Below are positions 25,470 through 35,960 of a stretch of DNA of 41,397 nt, piece after piece. Position 1 is the stretch's first letter. Each line of letters opens with the position of its first letter. The notes below the pieces were generated by a model, which saw nothing but the letters and a program-made list of their open reading frames with translations, had not been told where the DNA came from and ran no database searches. The position numbers and the translations under genes are program-made. The DNA comes from Puniceicoccales bacterium (GTDB taxonomy: Bacteria > Verrucomicrobiota > Verrucomicrobiia > Opitutales > JAIRKQ01), in assembly GCA_031267915.1 (NCBI GenBank), contig JAIRYE010000021.1, positions 1 to 41,397 on the forward strand, given 5' to 3'.

Positions 25470-28400
25470 ATGAATTCCGAAAAGAGAACCAACTTTAAAG
25501 AAGTAAAATCCATTTTGGGTTTTGAAGACACCAGCAACTACAATTGCGTTGAGATCTCCGTTGCTTCCCCTGACACAATTCGCTCGTGGTCCAGCGGAGA
25601 GGTAAAAAGTCCCGAGACGATAAATTACAGAACGTTTAAGCCGGAATCCGGAGGGCTGTTTTGTCAGAAAATTTTCGGGCCCGTCCGCGACTACGAGTGT
25701 GCCTGCGGGAAATATAAGCGCATCAAGCACAAAGGTGTTGTCTGCGAGCGGTGCGGCGTAGAAGTTACTGTTTCAAGAGTTCGCAGGGAAAGAATGGGGC
25801 ACATCGAGCTTGCGGTTCCGATCGCCCACATTTGGTTCCTAAAAAGTCTACCAAGCAGAATCGGATTGATGCTCGACATGACGGCAAAGGATTTGGAGAA
25901 GGTCATATACTACGAAAGCTACATGATCGTTGACCCGGGAATTACGCCTTTTAAAAGGTGTCAACTGCTGAGCGAAAAAGACTGCCAGCAGCTGCAGGAA
26001 GAATACGGAGATGATGCGTTTGTCGCAAAAAGTGGTGCAGCTGCGGTGCGTGATGTTCTGGCGCAAATTAATTTATCAGAGCTCATAGATGAACTGCAGG
26101 AACAGCTGCGCGTGACACATTCGAAGCAGGCAAAAAAAATTCTGACCAAGCGACTGAAATTGGCAAATGGGTTTGAGATGCACGCCATGCGCCCCGAGTG
26201 GATGATTCTGGAAGCTTTGCCAATTATTCCTCCAGATTTGCGCCCACTGGTGCCATTGGACGGTGGTCGCTTCGCAACGAGTGATTTGAACGATCTGTAC
26301 CGCAGGGTTATAAACAGGAACAATAGGCTGAAGAGCCTTCTCAGTCTGAAAACGCCAGATGTCATCGTTAACAACGAAATGCGCATGCTGCAGGAGGCGG
26401 TCGACGCACTATTTGACAACGACAGGCATGGCAGAACCGTAATTGGAGCAGGAAATAGGCCGCTCAAGTCTCTCAGCGAAATGCTGAAAGGCAAGCAGGG
26501 CCGCTTCAGGCAAAATCTCCTCGGCAAGCGCGTTGACTACAGCGGACGTTCGGTCATCGTCATAGGCCCGGAACTCAAGTTGCACCAGTGCGGATTGCCA
26601 AAGCGCATGGCATGGGTATTGTTTGAGCCATTTATCATCAGAAGATTGAAGGAACTCGGGTTCGTGCACACAGTGCGCAGCGCCAGGAAAATGATAGAAA
26701 AACAGGCTCCCGAGGTGTGGGATATTTTGGAGGAAGTCACGCGGGAACACCCGGTGCTGCTGAATCGTGCTCCAACGCTTCACAGATTGTCAATCCAAGC
26801 ATTTGAACCAGTTCTAATCGAAGGAGATGCCATTCGCCTGCATCCGCTGGTGTGCGCTGCTTTCAATGCCGACTTCGACGGTGACCAGATGGCGGTGCAC
26901 GTGCCGCTGTCACTGGAAGCCGTAATGGAAGCAAAGATGCTGATGCTGGCATCGAAAAATATTTTCTCTCCGTCAAGTGGGAAACCGGTCCTAACTCCCT
27001 CCCAGGATATCGTATTGGGAGCGTATTATCTAACCATCGAACCCCGGGAGAAAAAGACCGAAAAAGTCCCACTGCCGCTGATATCAAGTACCGAGGAGGC
27101 ATATCGTCTCGAAGCGGAAGACGTGCTAAAAAAACATGACAGAGTACTTTACGTGAACCCGGACTACAAGAAAAAGACGAAATACGGATCTCCGAGTGCC
27201 AAGGTCATAGAAACCACGCTCGGTCGCATAATTTTCAATAGTATTTTCCCGGAATCACTGGGTTTTGTAAATTCTCCAGTTGCCAAGGGCAAGCTCGGAG
27301 ATTTGGTCCTGAATACCTATAAAATTGCCGGACAAGAGATCGCAGTAAAAACTTTGGACAAGCTGAAAGATCTTGGATTCAAGGAAGCAATGAAAGCTGG
27401 CCTATCCATAGGAATTGACGACATGATCATTCCGGAAAACAAGCAGAAGATCATCGTCGCTGCCAGGAAAAAAATCGACGAAGTTGAAGCGCAGTATAAG
27501 CGAGGCATTATCACAACCGGAGAGCGCTACAACAAAATTGTTGACATCTGGACAACGGCCACCGATAACATCGCGAATATGGCATTTGATTCGCTGGCCA
27601 AAAATGGCAATTCGAATGACGTAAACTCCGTTTTCCTGATGATGGATTCCGGAGCCCGTGGAAATCGACAGCAGGTCAGGCAGCTGTGCGGCATGCGTGG
27701 TCTCATGGCAAAACCATCCGGAGAAATTATTGAGCGTCCAATTTTATCCTCCTTCAGGGAGGGGTTGTCGGTGCTCGAGTACTTCAGCTCAACCCACGGA
27801 GCGAGAAAGGGACTGGCTGATACCGCTTTAAAAACAGCAGATGCGGGGTATCTGACACGCAAATTGTGCGACGTCGCGATGGACTGCGTAATTGGGCAGT
27901 ACGATGACGACAATAGGAACGGCATTTGGAAGTCTGCTATTCTGGAGGGAGATGATGAAATCGTTAGCATTGCGGATAGGATCGTTGGCCGCTGCTCGAG
28001 CGATGATGTCAAAAATCCACTCGAACCCGATGAAATAATAGTCGCAGCTGGTGAATTAATCACCGCCGACGTTGCCAAACGAATTGAAGAGTGCGGCATA
28101 GAACGGGTGAAGATCATGTCACCGCTGACTCACATGTATAAGAGTTCCATTCCGGCCAAGGCCTACGGAATTAATCCCGCAACAAATAGCATGGTGGAAA
28201 AAGGATCTGCCGTCGGAATCATTGCAGCTCAGTCCATCGGTGAACCTGGAACACAGCTCACTCTGAGAACATTTCACGTTGGAGGAGTTGCCAGTCAAGT
28301 TTTAAAAAGTTCGGAATACCGAGCACGCCACAGTGGAATTGTGAAATTCAATGGCCTGCGCACGGTAACAACCGTTGAGGGAGCAAACATCGTACTGAAC

Positions 28401-29636
28401 AAAACTGGATCCATTCAAGTTTTCGACTCCGATGGGCGCGAATTGGAGACCTACTCCATCGTTCCCGGAGCGCTGCTCTACGTGGCTGATTCAATGAAAA
28501 TTGAAAAGGGAAGTTTGCTTGTCATGTGGGATCCGCACAACATGCCGATTCTATCTGAAAAAGCTGGCATTGTAAATTTCAAAGACATGATCTCCGGAGT
28601 TACGGTTAAGCGGGATATAGATGTTTCAACGGGACGCATAACAACAATTGTCACGGAGCACAAGGAAGATCTGAATCCGCTGATTGAAATCCTGGCGGGA
28701 CCAAACGATAGCGGAATTCCCTCCACAAAAATAATCGCCACCTACTCCATTCCGACCGGAGCACAGGTTATTGTGGAAAACAACAGCGAAGTGCAAGCCG
28801 GAGCTCTGCTGGCAAAAACTTCTCGCTCAGCTTCTAAAACGCAGGATATTACCGGTGGCCTTCCGAGAATCGCCGAATTATTCGAAGCAAGATGCCCAAA
28901 AGAAGCCTCGGAAATAGCAAAAATAGACGGCATTGTTTCCTTCGGTGGAATGTTGAGGAATAAACGCCGCATTTTCATAACAGACAGCGAAACAGGCGTG
29001 AAACAGGAGCATTTGGTCGCCCATGGAAAGCATATTATTATCCACGATGGGGACTTCATCAGCAAAGGGCAAAGTCTGACGGATGGATCGCCGGATCCGC
29101 ATGAAATGCTAAGCATTTTGGGACCTGCCTGCCTGCAGGAATATTTAATCTCGGAAATTCAAAAAGTTTACCGCCTGCAGGGCGTTGTAATCAACGACAA
29201 GCACATAGAGATTATTGTCGCTTGCATGCTAAAGAAAGTTCGAGTAGTTGAGCCTGGAGATTCTGATTTCTTCTGGGGAGAACAGGTCGAGAAAGATAAT
29301 TTTTTCACGGAAAATAAAAAAATCATCGAGGCTGGAGGCGAACCTGCCATTTGTGAGCCAATTCTCATGGGGATTACCAAGTCTTCCATTGAAACCGATA
29401 GTTTCATTGCCGCTGCATCATTCCAGGAGACCACAAAAGTTTTGACGGAAGCTGCAACAACCGGGAAATGCGATCATCTGAAAGGCTTTAAGGAAAACGT
29501 AATTATGGGATATCTGATTCCGGCTGGAACTGGATTGCCCGAATATCGCCATCTGAAACTGAAATATTTGAGCTCAAAGGAGGAGGATCCAAAAGCTGCG
29601 GATGCGCCCCTGCCGATTGCCGATATTTTACGCTAG
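25470..29636 (+). CDS. rpoC: RNA polymerase beta' subunit lacking the second zinc site
   Basis: The 1388-residue beta' subunit has an intact first zinc-binding site (Cys77, Cys79, Cys92 and Cys95 in CACG...CERCG), the catalytic NADFDGDQM (about 465) and the bridge/trigger region [22 protein letters not shown] (about 913). The second zinc site is lost. E. coli has Cys814, Cys888, Cys895 and Cys898; the aligned residues here are Asp813, His888, Pro895 and Ala898, in [17 protein letters not shown]. Pro and Ala cannot bind zinc. The rest of the gene is open and well conserved, so it is not a pseudogene. It follows rpoB by 18 bases. Confidence 0.97.
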   Translation: MNSEKRTNFKEVKSILGFEDTSNYNCVEISVASPDTIRSWSSGEVKSPETINYRTFKPESGGLFCQKIFGPVRDYECACGKYKRIKHKGVVCERCGVEVTVSRVRRERMGHIELAVPIAHIWFLKSLPSRIGLMLDMTAKDLEKVIYYESYMIVDPGITPFKRCQLLSEKDCQQLQEEYGDDAFVAKSGAAAVRDVLAQINLSELIDELQEQLRVTHSKQAKKILTKRLKLANGFEMHAMRPEWMILEALPIIPPDLRPLVPLDGGRFATSDLNDLYRRVINRNNRLKSLLSLKTPDVIVNNEMRMLQEAVDALFDNDRHGRTVIGAGNRPLKSLSEMLKGKQGRFRQNLLGKRVDYSGRSVIVIGPELKLHQCGLPKRMAWVLFEPFIIRRLKELGFVHTVRSARKMIEKQAPEVWDILEEVTREHPVLLNRAPTLHRLSIQAFEPVLIEGDAIRLHPLVCAAFNADFDGDQMAVHVPLSLEAVMEAKMLMLASKNIFSPSSGKPVLTPSQDIVLGAYYLTIEPREKKTEKVPLPLISSTEEAYRLEAEDVLKKHDRVLYVNPDYKKKTKYGSPSAKVIETTLGRIIFNSIFPESLGFVNSPVAKGKLGDLVLNTYKIAGQEIAVKTLDKLKDLGFKEAMKAGLSIGIDDMIIPENKQKIIVAARKKIDEVEAQYKRGIITTGERYNKIVDIWTTATDNIANMAFDSLAKNGNSNDVNSVFLMMDSGARGNRQQVRQLCGMRGLMAKPSGEIIERPILSSFREGLSVLEYFSSTHGARKGLADTALKTADAGYLTRKLCDVAMDCVIGQYDDDNRNGIWKSAILEGDDEIVSIADRIVGRCSSDDVKNPLEPDEIIVAAGELITADVAKRIEECGIERVKIMSPLTHMYKSSIPAKAYGINPATNSMVEKGSAVGIIAAQSIGEPGTQLTLRTFHVGGVASQVLKSSEYRARHSGIVKFNGLRTVTTVEGANIVLNKTGSIQVFDSDGRELETYSIVPGALLYVADSMKIEKGSLLVMWDPHNMPILSEKAGIVNFKDMISGVTVKRDIDVSTGRITTIVTEHKEDLNPLIEILAGPNDSGIPSTKIIATYSIPTGAQVIVENNSEVQAGALLAKTSRSASKTQDITGGLPRIAELFEARCPKEASEIAKIDGIVSFGGMLRNKRRIFITDSETGVKQEHLVAHGKHIIIHDGDFISKGQSLTDGSPDPHEMLSILGPACLQEYLISEIQKVYRLQGVVINDKHIEIIVACMLKKVRVVEPGDSDFFWGEQVEKDNFFTENKKIIEAGGEPAICEPILMGITKSSIETDSFIAAASFQETTKVLTEAATTGKCDHLKGFKENVIMGYLIPAGTGLPEYRHLKLKYLSSKEEDPKAADAPLPIADILR

Positions 29637-29672
29637 CAGGCTTTAGTTCGGAAAATTTCGATATTTGAAAAT

Positions 29673-29701
29673 TTCAAATGTTGGTCTTTTGTCTTTATAA
29701 G
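29673..29701 (+). promoter_or_regulatory. Putative promoter after rpoC
   Basis: TTCAAA (29673-29678) and TATAAG (29696-29701) are separated by exactly 17 bases. The predicted start near 29708 lies upstream of the acyltransferase-glycosyltransferase gene. Confidence 0.4.
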
Positions 29702-29842
29702 TGCATATTTTTTTTTAAGAATATGTGGTGATGTGCTTCTGCTAGAGAAACAGGGAGTTGAATTACGCTATACTATTTACTAGTTATATTTGGATATCTG
29801 CTGGCGCATACACCACGGAGGGTTGTCCGCCTGCTTTGTGTC

Positions 29843-31678
29843 GTGTGCGGTAGCATTGCGATGTTAACAATGCCCGCTCGCAAACGGCTTGTGCTGCTAA
29901 ATCTTTCCCATGCCTTCCCAAACCGAGAGCAAGCCTGGTACAGAAAAATTTGCAAAGAAAATTTCTATCGCCTCATCGAGTTGGGCTTGCTAAGCCTAGC
30001 CTGTGGGTTTCTCAGCGAAAAAAAAATTAAATCTGATTTTAAACTGAGCGGGCACTATAGAAAATTTGTCGACAAAATCATTGCCGGGGAAAAAGGCGCC
30101 ATAGTTCTAATTCCGCATTTTACGGCGATGGAAGCGATGACTTTCCTGTCAAAGATCACAGACAATCCGGATCTGCCGGACATCGGGGTCATCTACCGTC
30201 CACTCGGCAATGCCACTCTGGAAAAGTTTATCAAAAAGACACGCGAAAGGTTTGGCATCAGGTTAATTTCACGCAGAGGAGGATTTTTCGAAGCCGGAAA
30301 AATTCTGCGCAGAGGGGGAATAGTATCGCTATTTTTCGACCAAAGTGCCGGCGTCAGTGGCTACCGCATGCTTTTTTTTCGGAGAATGATTTCATCCACT
30401 GACTTTCCGGGCCTGCTCTATGAAAAATTCAAAACCCCAGTTTATTTTGTGTACCCCAGACGAATCGGCATTTGGAAGGCAAATATAGTGGTAAAAAAAT
30501 TAAATTTTGATGAAAACAATTCGAAAACCATCCTTTTCGCCGCCAACAAATGCCTGGAAAACATACTGAGTCGCAGCGATGACGCGTGTGCCGATTGGCT
30601 ATGGGCCCATAACAGGTGGAAATTTTCGGCAAGTCCCGCTCCGAATTTGGAAAAACCAAAGCGCAACTGGCTAGCGGAATCAGCCGCCTATCTGGGCATT
30701 GAGCAGCAGCCAAAAGTTTTTAGAGTCCTGGTGCGGCTGCCAAACTGGTTGGGGGATATCGTGATGGCAATTCCCGCCATTCGCATGCTGAGAGCTTCAA
30801 GAAATGACATGCATTTGACTATAATTTGCCAGAGGCAATTTATCGAATTTATACAGGCACTGAGCATTGCGGATGAGGTGGTCCCATTGCCGACAAAGAA
30901 AATTTCCTATTTTTTTGACCTCTCGGCGGTAAGAAATGCTTACTACGACGTGCATATTTCTCTGGTGAATTCACTGCGGGGAGATCTGGAAGCCGCAGTA
31001 ATAAATGCACCCATTAGAATAGGAGTAGATGCAAAGGAGAGGAACTACAGAAAATTTTTTATCAATAATCTCTACAAAACCCGAGATGCGGAAGTGGTCC
31101 ACCAAACGCAGCTGTGGCAAAACATGCTGAATGAATTTGGTTTTGTGGCCAAAGAAAATTTAACTCCCTTTAAATTTTGCACCAATGCGAAGGATGTATC
31201 CAAGTACGCCCATACCATCGGAATAATATGCGGATCGGCAAATGAACCACGCAAGCGCTGGCCAGCGGAGTCATGGAAAACTCTCATAGGAAGAATTTTT
31301 GAAAGATACCACGATGCGCACATAAATTTATACGGAACAAAAATGGATGCTAAATTTAGCAATGAGATTGCAATGTTCTTTAGCCGGGCAGCAATTTCCA
31401 ACCTGGCGGGGCGCAGTGACTTGCTGGAACTGGTTAATTACATGCAGCGAGATACCCTCATAATTGCGATCGACACGGGAGGCATGCATCTTGCTAACAT
31501 GTTTGGGCGTCCTCTGATTTGCCTATTCGGAATGACAAATCGCATCGCCACTGGCCCAATATTTAGTGCCTCAGCAAAAATTGTCATGCCCGAAAGTTGT
31601 CCAGCAAAGGGCGGATTCCCAACGGAGGACATCGAGGTCGATGTCGTCTTTAAAGCCATTCTATCCATACTGGGATAG
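29843..31678 (+). CDS. Fusion of LpxL-type acyltransferase and GT9 heptosyltransferase
   Basis: The N-terminal half (about 1-270) matches LpxL/HtrB-type lipid A acyltransferases: an N-terminal helix, LNLSHAFP, the HxxxxE-type catalytic motif HFTAME (His92), YRPLGN and RRGGFFEAGKILRRGG. The C-terminal half (about 293-611) matches GT9 heptosyltransferases, with RVLVRLPNWLGDIVMAIPAIR at the start and DTGGMHLANMFGRPLICLFG near the end. The two LPS-building activities would sit in one 611-residue protein. From 29762 the frame is open and encodes the expected N-terminal helix (YYLLVIFGYLLAHTP), but only non-standard starts are available: an ATT at 29762 preceded by GGGAG. The listed start is the GTG at 29843, which likely cuts off the first 27 residues. 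Confidence 0.85.
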   Translation: MCGSIAMLTMPARKRLVLLNLSHAFPNREQAWYRKICKENFYRLIELGLLSLACGFLSEKKIKSDFKLSGHYRKFVDKIIAGEKGAIVLIPHFTAMEAMTFLSKITDNPDLPDIGVIYRPLGNATLEKFIKKTRERFGIRLISRRGGFFEAGKILRRGGIVSLFFDQSAGVSGYRMLFFRRMISSTDFPGLLYEKFKTPVYFVYPRRIGIWKANIVVKKLNFDENNSKTILFAANKCLENILSRSDDACADWLWAHNRWKFSASPAPNLEKPKRNWLAESAAYLGIEQQPKVFRVLVRLPNWLGDIVMAIPAIRMLRASRNDMHLTIICQRQFIEFIQALSIADEVVPLPTKKISYFFDLSAVRNAYYDVHISLVNSLRGDLEAAVINAPIRIGVDAKERNYRKFFINNLYKTRDAEVVHQTQLWQNMLNEFGFVAKENLTPFKFCTNAKDVSKYAHTIGIICGSANEPRKRWPAESWKTLIGRIFERYHDAHINLYGTKMDAKFSNEIAMFFSRAAISNLAGRSDLLELVNYMQRDTLIIAIDTGGMHLANMFGRPLICLFGMTNRIATGPIFSASAKIVMPESCPAKGGFPTEDIEVDVVFKAILSILG

Positions 31679-31723
31679 TCTCAAAAAATTTTTTACTTGG
31701 AAAGTGTAAGAATTGCTTTTTTA

Positions 31724-31732
31724 TGGCATAAT
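31724..31732 (+). promoter_or_regulatory. Putative extended -10 element before hydA
   Basis: TGGCATAAT (CATAAT at 31727-31732 preceded by TGG) lies 26 bases before the hydrogenase ATG. It resembles the elements at 496-504 and 13263-13271. No convincing -35 box is present. Confidence 0.35.
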
Positions 31733-31757
31733 CCTATGAACTAGCCAGGGGGATATT

Positions 31758-33509
31758 ATGACAGCAGCGAAGATAAACGGACGGGAAGTGGTTGTTCCGG
31801 ATGGATCCACAATTTTGGATGCGGCACTGTCCGTTAACATTAAAATTCCAACGCTATGCAAACACAAAGATTTATTCCCAACCGCGGCCTGCGGACTTTG
31901 CATCGTGAAAATAAATGGTAGCCCGAGAACTCCACGTGCCTGCTGCACGAAAATTGAAAGCGGCATGGACATAGTCACCCATGATCCGAAAATTGTGGAA
32001 GTTAGGAGGACGGTGCTGGAATTAATTCTATCAAATCATCCCGACTCATGCCAGCACTGCGGAAGAAATGGATGCTGTGAGTTGCAAACTTTGGCGGCGG
32101 ATTTCGGCATTAGGACGGATAGCATTCCCCGCTACTGCCAAGATCTTCCGGTGGATATCTCAACGGGTGCCATTGAACTTGACGCTTCGAAATGCATAAA
32201 ATGTGGGCGCTGCGTTCAGACGTGCCAAAAAATGCAGGGAGTGTGGGCGCTGTCATTTTTGCACCGCGGAATAAACAATACCATGGCCCCCGCCGGAGAT
32301 ATTTCGCTGGCAGAGTCCCCCTGCGTTAGATGTGGGCAATGCGCGGCCCACTGCCCAACGGGTGCGATAGTTGAAAAAGACGACACACCAGCCGTCTGGG
32401 AGAAGCTGAGCAACGGTGAAAATTTCTGCACGATTCAAATTGCTCCCGCGGTCCGTGTGGCCATAGGTGATGCCTTCGGATTCAAAACTGGAACAGATTG
32501 CACTGGAAAATTGTACACGGCCATGCGAATGCTTGGGTTCAAAGCCGTGTTCGACACAAATTTTTCCGCAGATCTGACAATAATAGAGGAGGCAGCTGAG
32601 TTTGTGGAACGCTTTGTAGCCGGCCATGGGCAATTGCCGCTGATTACGTCCTGCTGTCCAGCCTGGACGGATTACATGGAAAAATTTTATCCGGACTTTT
32701 GCGATAATTTTTCCACAGCAAAATCTCCGCAGCAAATGCTGGGGGTTATGGCAAAGACGTATTTCGCTGACACCATGGGCATTGATCCGTCCAAAATAGT
32801 GCAGGTATCGGTCATGCCATGCACTGCCAAAAAATACGAATTGCAGCGCAGCGATGAGATGTCCGCATCCGGGCACAGAGACGTCGACATCAGCATAACT
32901 ACCCGTGAAATTGCGCGCATGATCAAGCAGGCGGGCATAGATTTCTCCAATTTGCCAGATGGGGTTGCGGATTCAATTCTGGGAGAATATTCCGGCGCAG
33001 GAACAATTTTTGGCACCACAGGAGGGGTCATGGAAGCTGCTCTGCGAACGGCGTATTTCAATATTACCGGACAAAACATGCCTGACGACGCCATTGAAAT
33101 TAAAGATGTGCGAGGATTGGACGGTGTTCGCAGAGCAAGCATTTCGATAAATGGCAGGACCATTAGCCTGGCTGTCGCTCATGGACTGGGCAACGTTTCA
33201 AAAATTTTGGACGAAATCCGCGATGCCAAAAGAAATGGAGGTTACATGCCCTATCACTTCATTGAAGTCATGGCCTGCCGCGGAGGATGCCTCGGTGGTG
33301 GTGGACAACCCTACGGCATAGGCGATGAAATCCGCAGAAAACGTGCCGAAGGGCTGTATTCTAGCGATAGATCTCGCCCGAAGCGATGCTCCCACGACAA
33401 CCCGGAAATTATAGCGATCTATAAAAATTTCCTCGGAACTCCACTGGGAGAAAAGGCCCATAAATTTCTGCATACTTCCTACGCATCCAGAAAAATTTAC
33501 CAGAAATAG
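31758..33509 (+). CDS. hydA: [FeFe]-hydrogenase, monomeric CpI-like
   Basis: This 583-residue enzyme reduces protons to H2, or oxidises H2, with electrons from ferredoxin. From the N terminus: a [2Fe-2S] domain (Cys34, Cys45, Cys48 and Cys62/63), a His-Cys [4Fe-4S] site (His94, Cys98, Cys101, Cys107) and two ferredoxin-type clusters (Cys146/149/152/156 and Cys189/192/195/199). The H-cluster domain follows, with TSCCPAW (Cys299 proton-transfer, Cys300 ligand), MPCTAKKYE (Cys355) and MACRGGCLGGGGQP (Cys507, Cys511). All ligands are present, so it should be active if the HydE/F/G maturases exist; they are not in this window. AGGGGG precedes the ATG. It ends 3 bases from the convergent minus-strand gene. 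Confidence 0.97.
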   Translation: MTAAKINGREVVVPDGSTILDAALSVNIKIPTLCKHKDLFPTAACGLCIVKINGSPRTPRACCTKIESGMDIVTHDPKIVEVRRTVLELILSNHPDSCQHCGRNGCCELQTLAADFGIRTDSIPRYCQDLPVDISTGAIELDASKCIKCGRCVQTCQKMQGVWALSFLHRGINNTMAPAGDISLAESPCVRCGQCAAHCPTGAIVEKDDTPAVWEKLSNGENFCTIQIAPAVRVAIGDAFGFKTGTDCTGKLYTAMRMLGFKAVFDTNFSADLTIIEEAAEFVERFVAGHGQLPLITSCCPAWTDYMEKFYPDFCDNFSTAKSPQQMLGVMAKTYFADTMGIDPSKIVQVSVMPCTAKKYELQRSDEMSASGHRDVDISITTREIARMIKQAGIDFSNLPDGVADSILGEYSGAGTIFGTTGGVMEAALRTAYFNITGQNMPDDAIEIKDVRGLDGVRRASISINGRTISLAVAHGLGNVSKILDEIRDAKRNGGYMPYHFIEVMACRGGCLGGGGQPYGIGDEIRRKRAEGLYSSDRSRPKRCSHDNPEIIAIYKNFLGTPLGEKAHKFLHTSYASRKIYQK

Positions 33510-33512
33510 CGT

Positions 33513-34046
33513 CTAGAGAGTAGCATGCGAAACGGGGACGGCCCACCACAAACTTTTAGGCGACATATTTGCGTACACTTTTCTGATGTGAAGCACTGTC
33601 TCCAGGTACTTCCTGTCCACATTCGAGTACCATGCCGTCCTGAAAAAAGAGCTAAAAATTTTGCGCAATTTGAACATTTCTTGCCTGCTATGCGTCAGGA
33701 CTTTTGCCATGCGCACAAGGTTAAACAGGCTATTTATGTGCAAGTCAACGACTTCCAACCGGTAGCTAACTTTGATCTTTTCCAGCCTAGCTCTAATTTT
33801 TTGCAGAATATCGGGAAATGAGCGTTTGCAGGGCCTGCAGCGTCTGTGGCTGATTGTGAAATAATTGACATTTCCGCCGCAATTCCCGGAGAATGTGTTC
33901 CGCTGATCCTGGTCCTGGGAAATAGTATTTTCGCTTTTGACTGATAATTCCACGGGGAACTTGGGCTCATTATTTTTTACGCCGTTTATTTCCGTGTTTA
34001 CTTTTTCCATTGATTTGTAAAAAAACGCATAATCTTCGGGAGTCAA
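33513..34046 (-). CDS. Small unknown protein downstream of yidD
   Basis: I do not recognise this protein of up to 177 residues. The middle has a Cys-containing stretch (RRCRPCKRS) followed by a basic, helical region (ILQKIRARLEKIKVSYRLEVVDLHINSLFNLVRMAKVL). No membrane segment or signal is evident. The start is uncertain: a TTG at 34046, or an ATG at 34010 giving 165 residues. It lies 24 bases downstream of yidD and may be the last gene of the malQ-yidD unit. Its stop is 3 bases from the hydrogenase stop. Confidence 0.5.
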   Translation of the reverse strand: MTPEDYAFFYKSMEKVNTEINGVKNNEPKFPVELSVKSENTISQDQDQRNTFSGNCGGNVNYFTISHRRCRPCKRSFPDILQKIRARLEKIKVSYRLEVVDLHINSLFNLVRMAKVLTHSRQEMFKLRKIFSSFFRTAWYSNVDRKYLETVLHIRKVYANMSPKSLWWAVPVSHATL

Positions 34047-34070
34047 TTCTTTTTCGGTAAATTTTTAAAT

Positions 34071-34376
34071 TTAATTTACTTTTCTCCGCCGCCAGATTGG
34101 ATTGCACCTCAAAATACGCCTAATTGAAAAATAGAGTGCCCTGCAGCAGTTATATTTTCTAAACATCAGCAGTGCAAACTGGGAACATGTGGGAGAAAAT
34201 CTACACCTGGCATTTTGGCCAAACAGAGCTACTTTTGCCGGCGACAGAAACACCTGGTAAAATTTTACCATTGCGATTGCAGCATTTCTCAAAATTTCTC
34301 CGGGAAATTTTGCACAATATTTCAAAAGCTTCGCCATAAAACCGGAATAAAAATTTCTCCGAAAACTGGAAATCAT
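34071..34376 (-). CDS. yidD: Membrane protein insertion efficiency factor YidD
   Basis: The 101-residue protein has the YidD hallmark CRFSPTCSQFALLMF followed by a helical end with RRILRCNPIWRRRK. YidD is a small peripheral membrane protein that aids YidC-dependent insertion. Its ATG overlaps the TGA of malQ by the 4-base ATGA, which fixes this start and suggests translational coupling. The neighbour yidC, often adjacent, is not here. Confidence 0.9.
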   Translation of the reverse strand: MISSFRRNFYSGFMAKLLKYCAKFPGEILRNAAIAMVKFYQVFLSPAKVALFGQNARCRFSPTCSQFALLMFRKYNCCRALYFSIRRILRCNPIWRRRKVN

Positions 34377-35884
34377 CTAGCATAAAGCCAGTTTAAGTCA
34401 CGGAAATATTGCGGAATTTTATTCTCGTGGAGTTTACTAATTTGCTCCGCACTAACTCTCCACTGCCAGTTGCAAAATTGCGTACTCGGAGTGTTAAACC
34501 TGGCTTCCTCCCCCAAGCTCAAAATATCTTGCAAATTCAAAATCAATAGCTTTGATGGCGAACCATAGGCTGATTTGATGAGATCCCACGCTATGTCGCT
34601 ACCGCTCGTGCGCAAATAGCATCTCAGCTGGTGCTTAATTTCCTCTGGAAGCGAAAGAAACCATCCCCAGGTCGTGTTGTTGTCGTGAGTTCCCAGATAC
34701 AGCACGCTGTTTTTTTCGTGCTCATGGGGCAGGTACTTATTTCTATTGTTTCCGTCGAACGCAAAATGCATCACGTTCATGCCAGGAAGTCCGGTTGCTG
34801 CCATTAATTGTGCCACATCTTCACTCGAAACTCCCAAGTCTTCCGCTATGAATCTGGCACTGGGAAAAGTTTTTACAAGGCACTCAAAAAATTTCACTCC
34901 GGGAGCTTCGATCCATCTGCCACCAGTGGCATCTGTGGCCGGTGTCGGAATCTCCCAGTAGGAGCAAAAACCGCGGAAATGATCCAGCCGCAGGACATCG
35001 CACAGTTCCAGACAGCGTTTTATTCTCTTCCCCCACCAGGAAAAGTTATCATTTTCCAGAGTTTTCCAGTCATAGACAGGATTTCCCCAAAGCTGTCCGG
35101 TCTCTGAAAATGCATCCGGTGGAACGCCAGCCACGAACTGCGGAGTGCCATCCTGCCGCAGCTTAAAAAATTTTCCGTTTGCCCAAACGTCGGCACTGTC
35201 AGCTCCGACGAAAATTGGAACATCTCCAATGAGGGAAATTCCTTTTCCATTGGCGAATGATTTTAATTTTTTCCACTGGCTATCAAATTGCCACTGGAGA
35301 AATTTGTGAAACAGTACCGATTTGATGAACTTCGCATCTGATGGAATACTTAGTTTTGCCGATTCGAAATGCGAAAATTCCGCTGGCCACTCCGTCCACT
35401 GTTTGCCACTAAATCTACTTTTCAACGCCATGAAGATTGAGTAATCACCGAGCCACCAGTCGGATTTTTGACAATAATTTTCAAATTCCTCCGCTCCCCT
35501 GCGCGATTGCAAAAAATTTTGGAACGCTATTTCGAGTATCGGCCAAAATTGTTCGTACAATTCCCCGAAAGATACCCATGAATTCGGCAGTGCTTTCAGT
35601 CCGTTTAAATCGCTTTCTTCCAGCAAACCACTGGAGACGAAATCTTCCAAATCAAGGAAATATTGATTCCCCGCAAAGGCAGAAGGACTTTGGTAGGGAG
35701 AGTCTCCGAAGCTCGTCGGATGGAGTGGACAAAATTGCCAATACTTCATGCCGCATGATTTGAGAAATTCAACGAAATCATATGCTGATTTTCCAAAGCA
35801 TCCGATGCCCTGTGAGCTCGGCAGTGAACTTATGTGAAGAAAAATTCCACAACCTCTACTTTTTACCCATCCAAGCATGGGCAC
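34373..35884 (-). CDS. malQ: 4-alpha-glucanotransferase
   Basis: This GH77 amylomaltase (503 residues) transfers alpha-1,4-glucan chains in maltodextrin and glycogen use. The characteristic GIFLHISSLPSSQGIGCFG start, the SPYQSPSAFAGN substrate-site loop, nucleophile Asp301 in RLDHFRGF, acid/base Glu348 in IAEDLG and Asp401 in GTHDNNTTWGW are all visible. The GTG at 35884 or the ATG at 35878 may be the start. Its stop overlaps the start of yidD (ATGA). It is 76 bases downstream of alaS. Confidence 0.95.
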   Translation of the reverse strand: MPMLGWVKSRGCGIFLHISSLPSSQGIGCFGKSAYDFVEFLKSCGMKYWQFCPLHPTSFGDSPYQSPSAFAGNQYFLDLEDFVSSGLLEESDLNGLKALPNSWVSFGELYEQFWPILEIAFQNFLQSRRGAEEFENYCQKSDWWLGDYSIFMALKSRFSGKQWTEWPAEFSHFESAKLSIPSDAKFIKSVLFHKFLQWQFDSQWKKLKSFANGKGISLIGDVPIFVGADSADVWANGKFFKLRQDGTPQFVAGVPPDAFSETGQLWGNPVYDWKTLENDNFSWWGKRIKRCLELCDVLRLDHFRGFCSYWEIPTPATDATGGRWIEAPGVKFFECLVKTFPSARFIAEDLGVSSEDVAQLMAATGLPGMNVMHFAFDGNNRNKYLPHEHEKNSVLYLGTHDNNTTWGWFLSLPEEIKHQLRCYLRTSGSDIAWDLIKSAYGSPSKLLILNLQDILSLGEEARFNTPSTQFCNWQWRVSAEQISKLHENKIPQYFRDLNWLYAR

Positions 35885-35960
35885 ATGGTAAAAAAAATTT
35901 TACATTTTAGTAGATAAAAGTTAGATCTTTCCAGATTCAATTCAAAATCTTCAGATCCGC

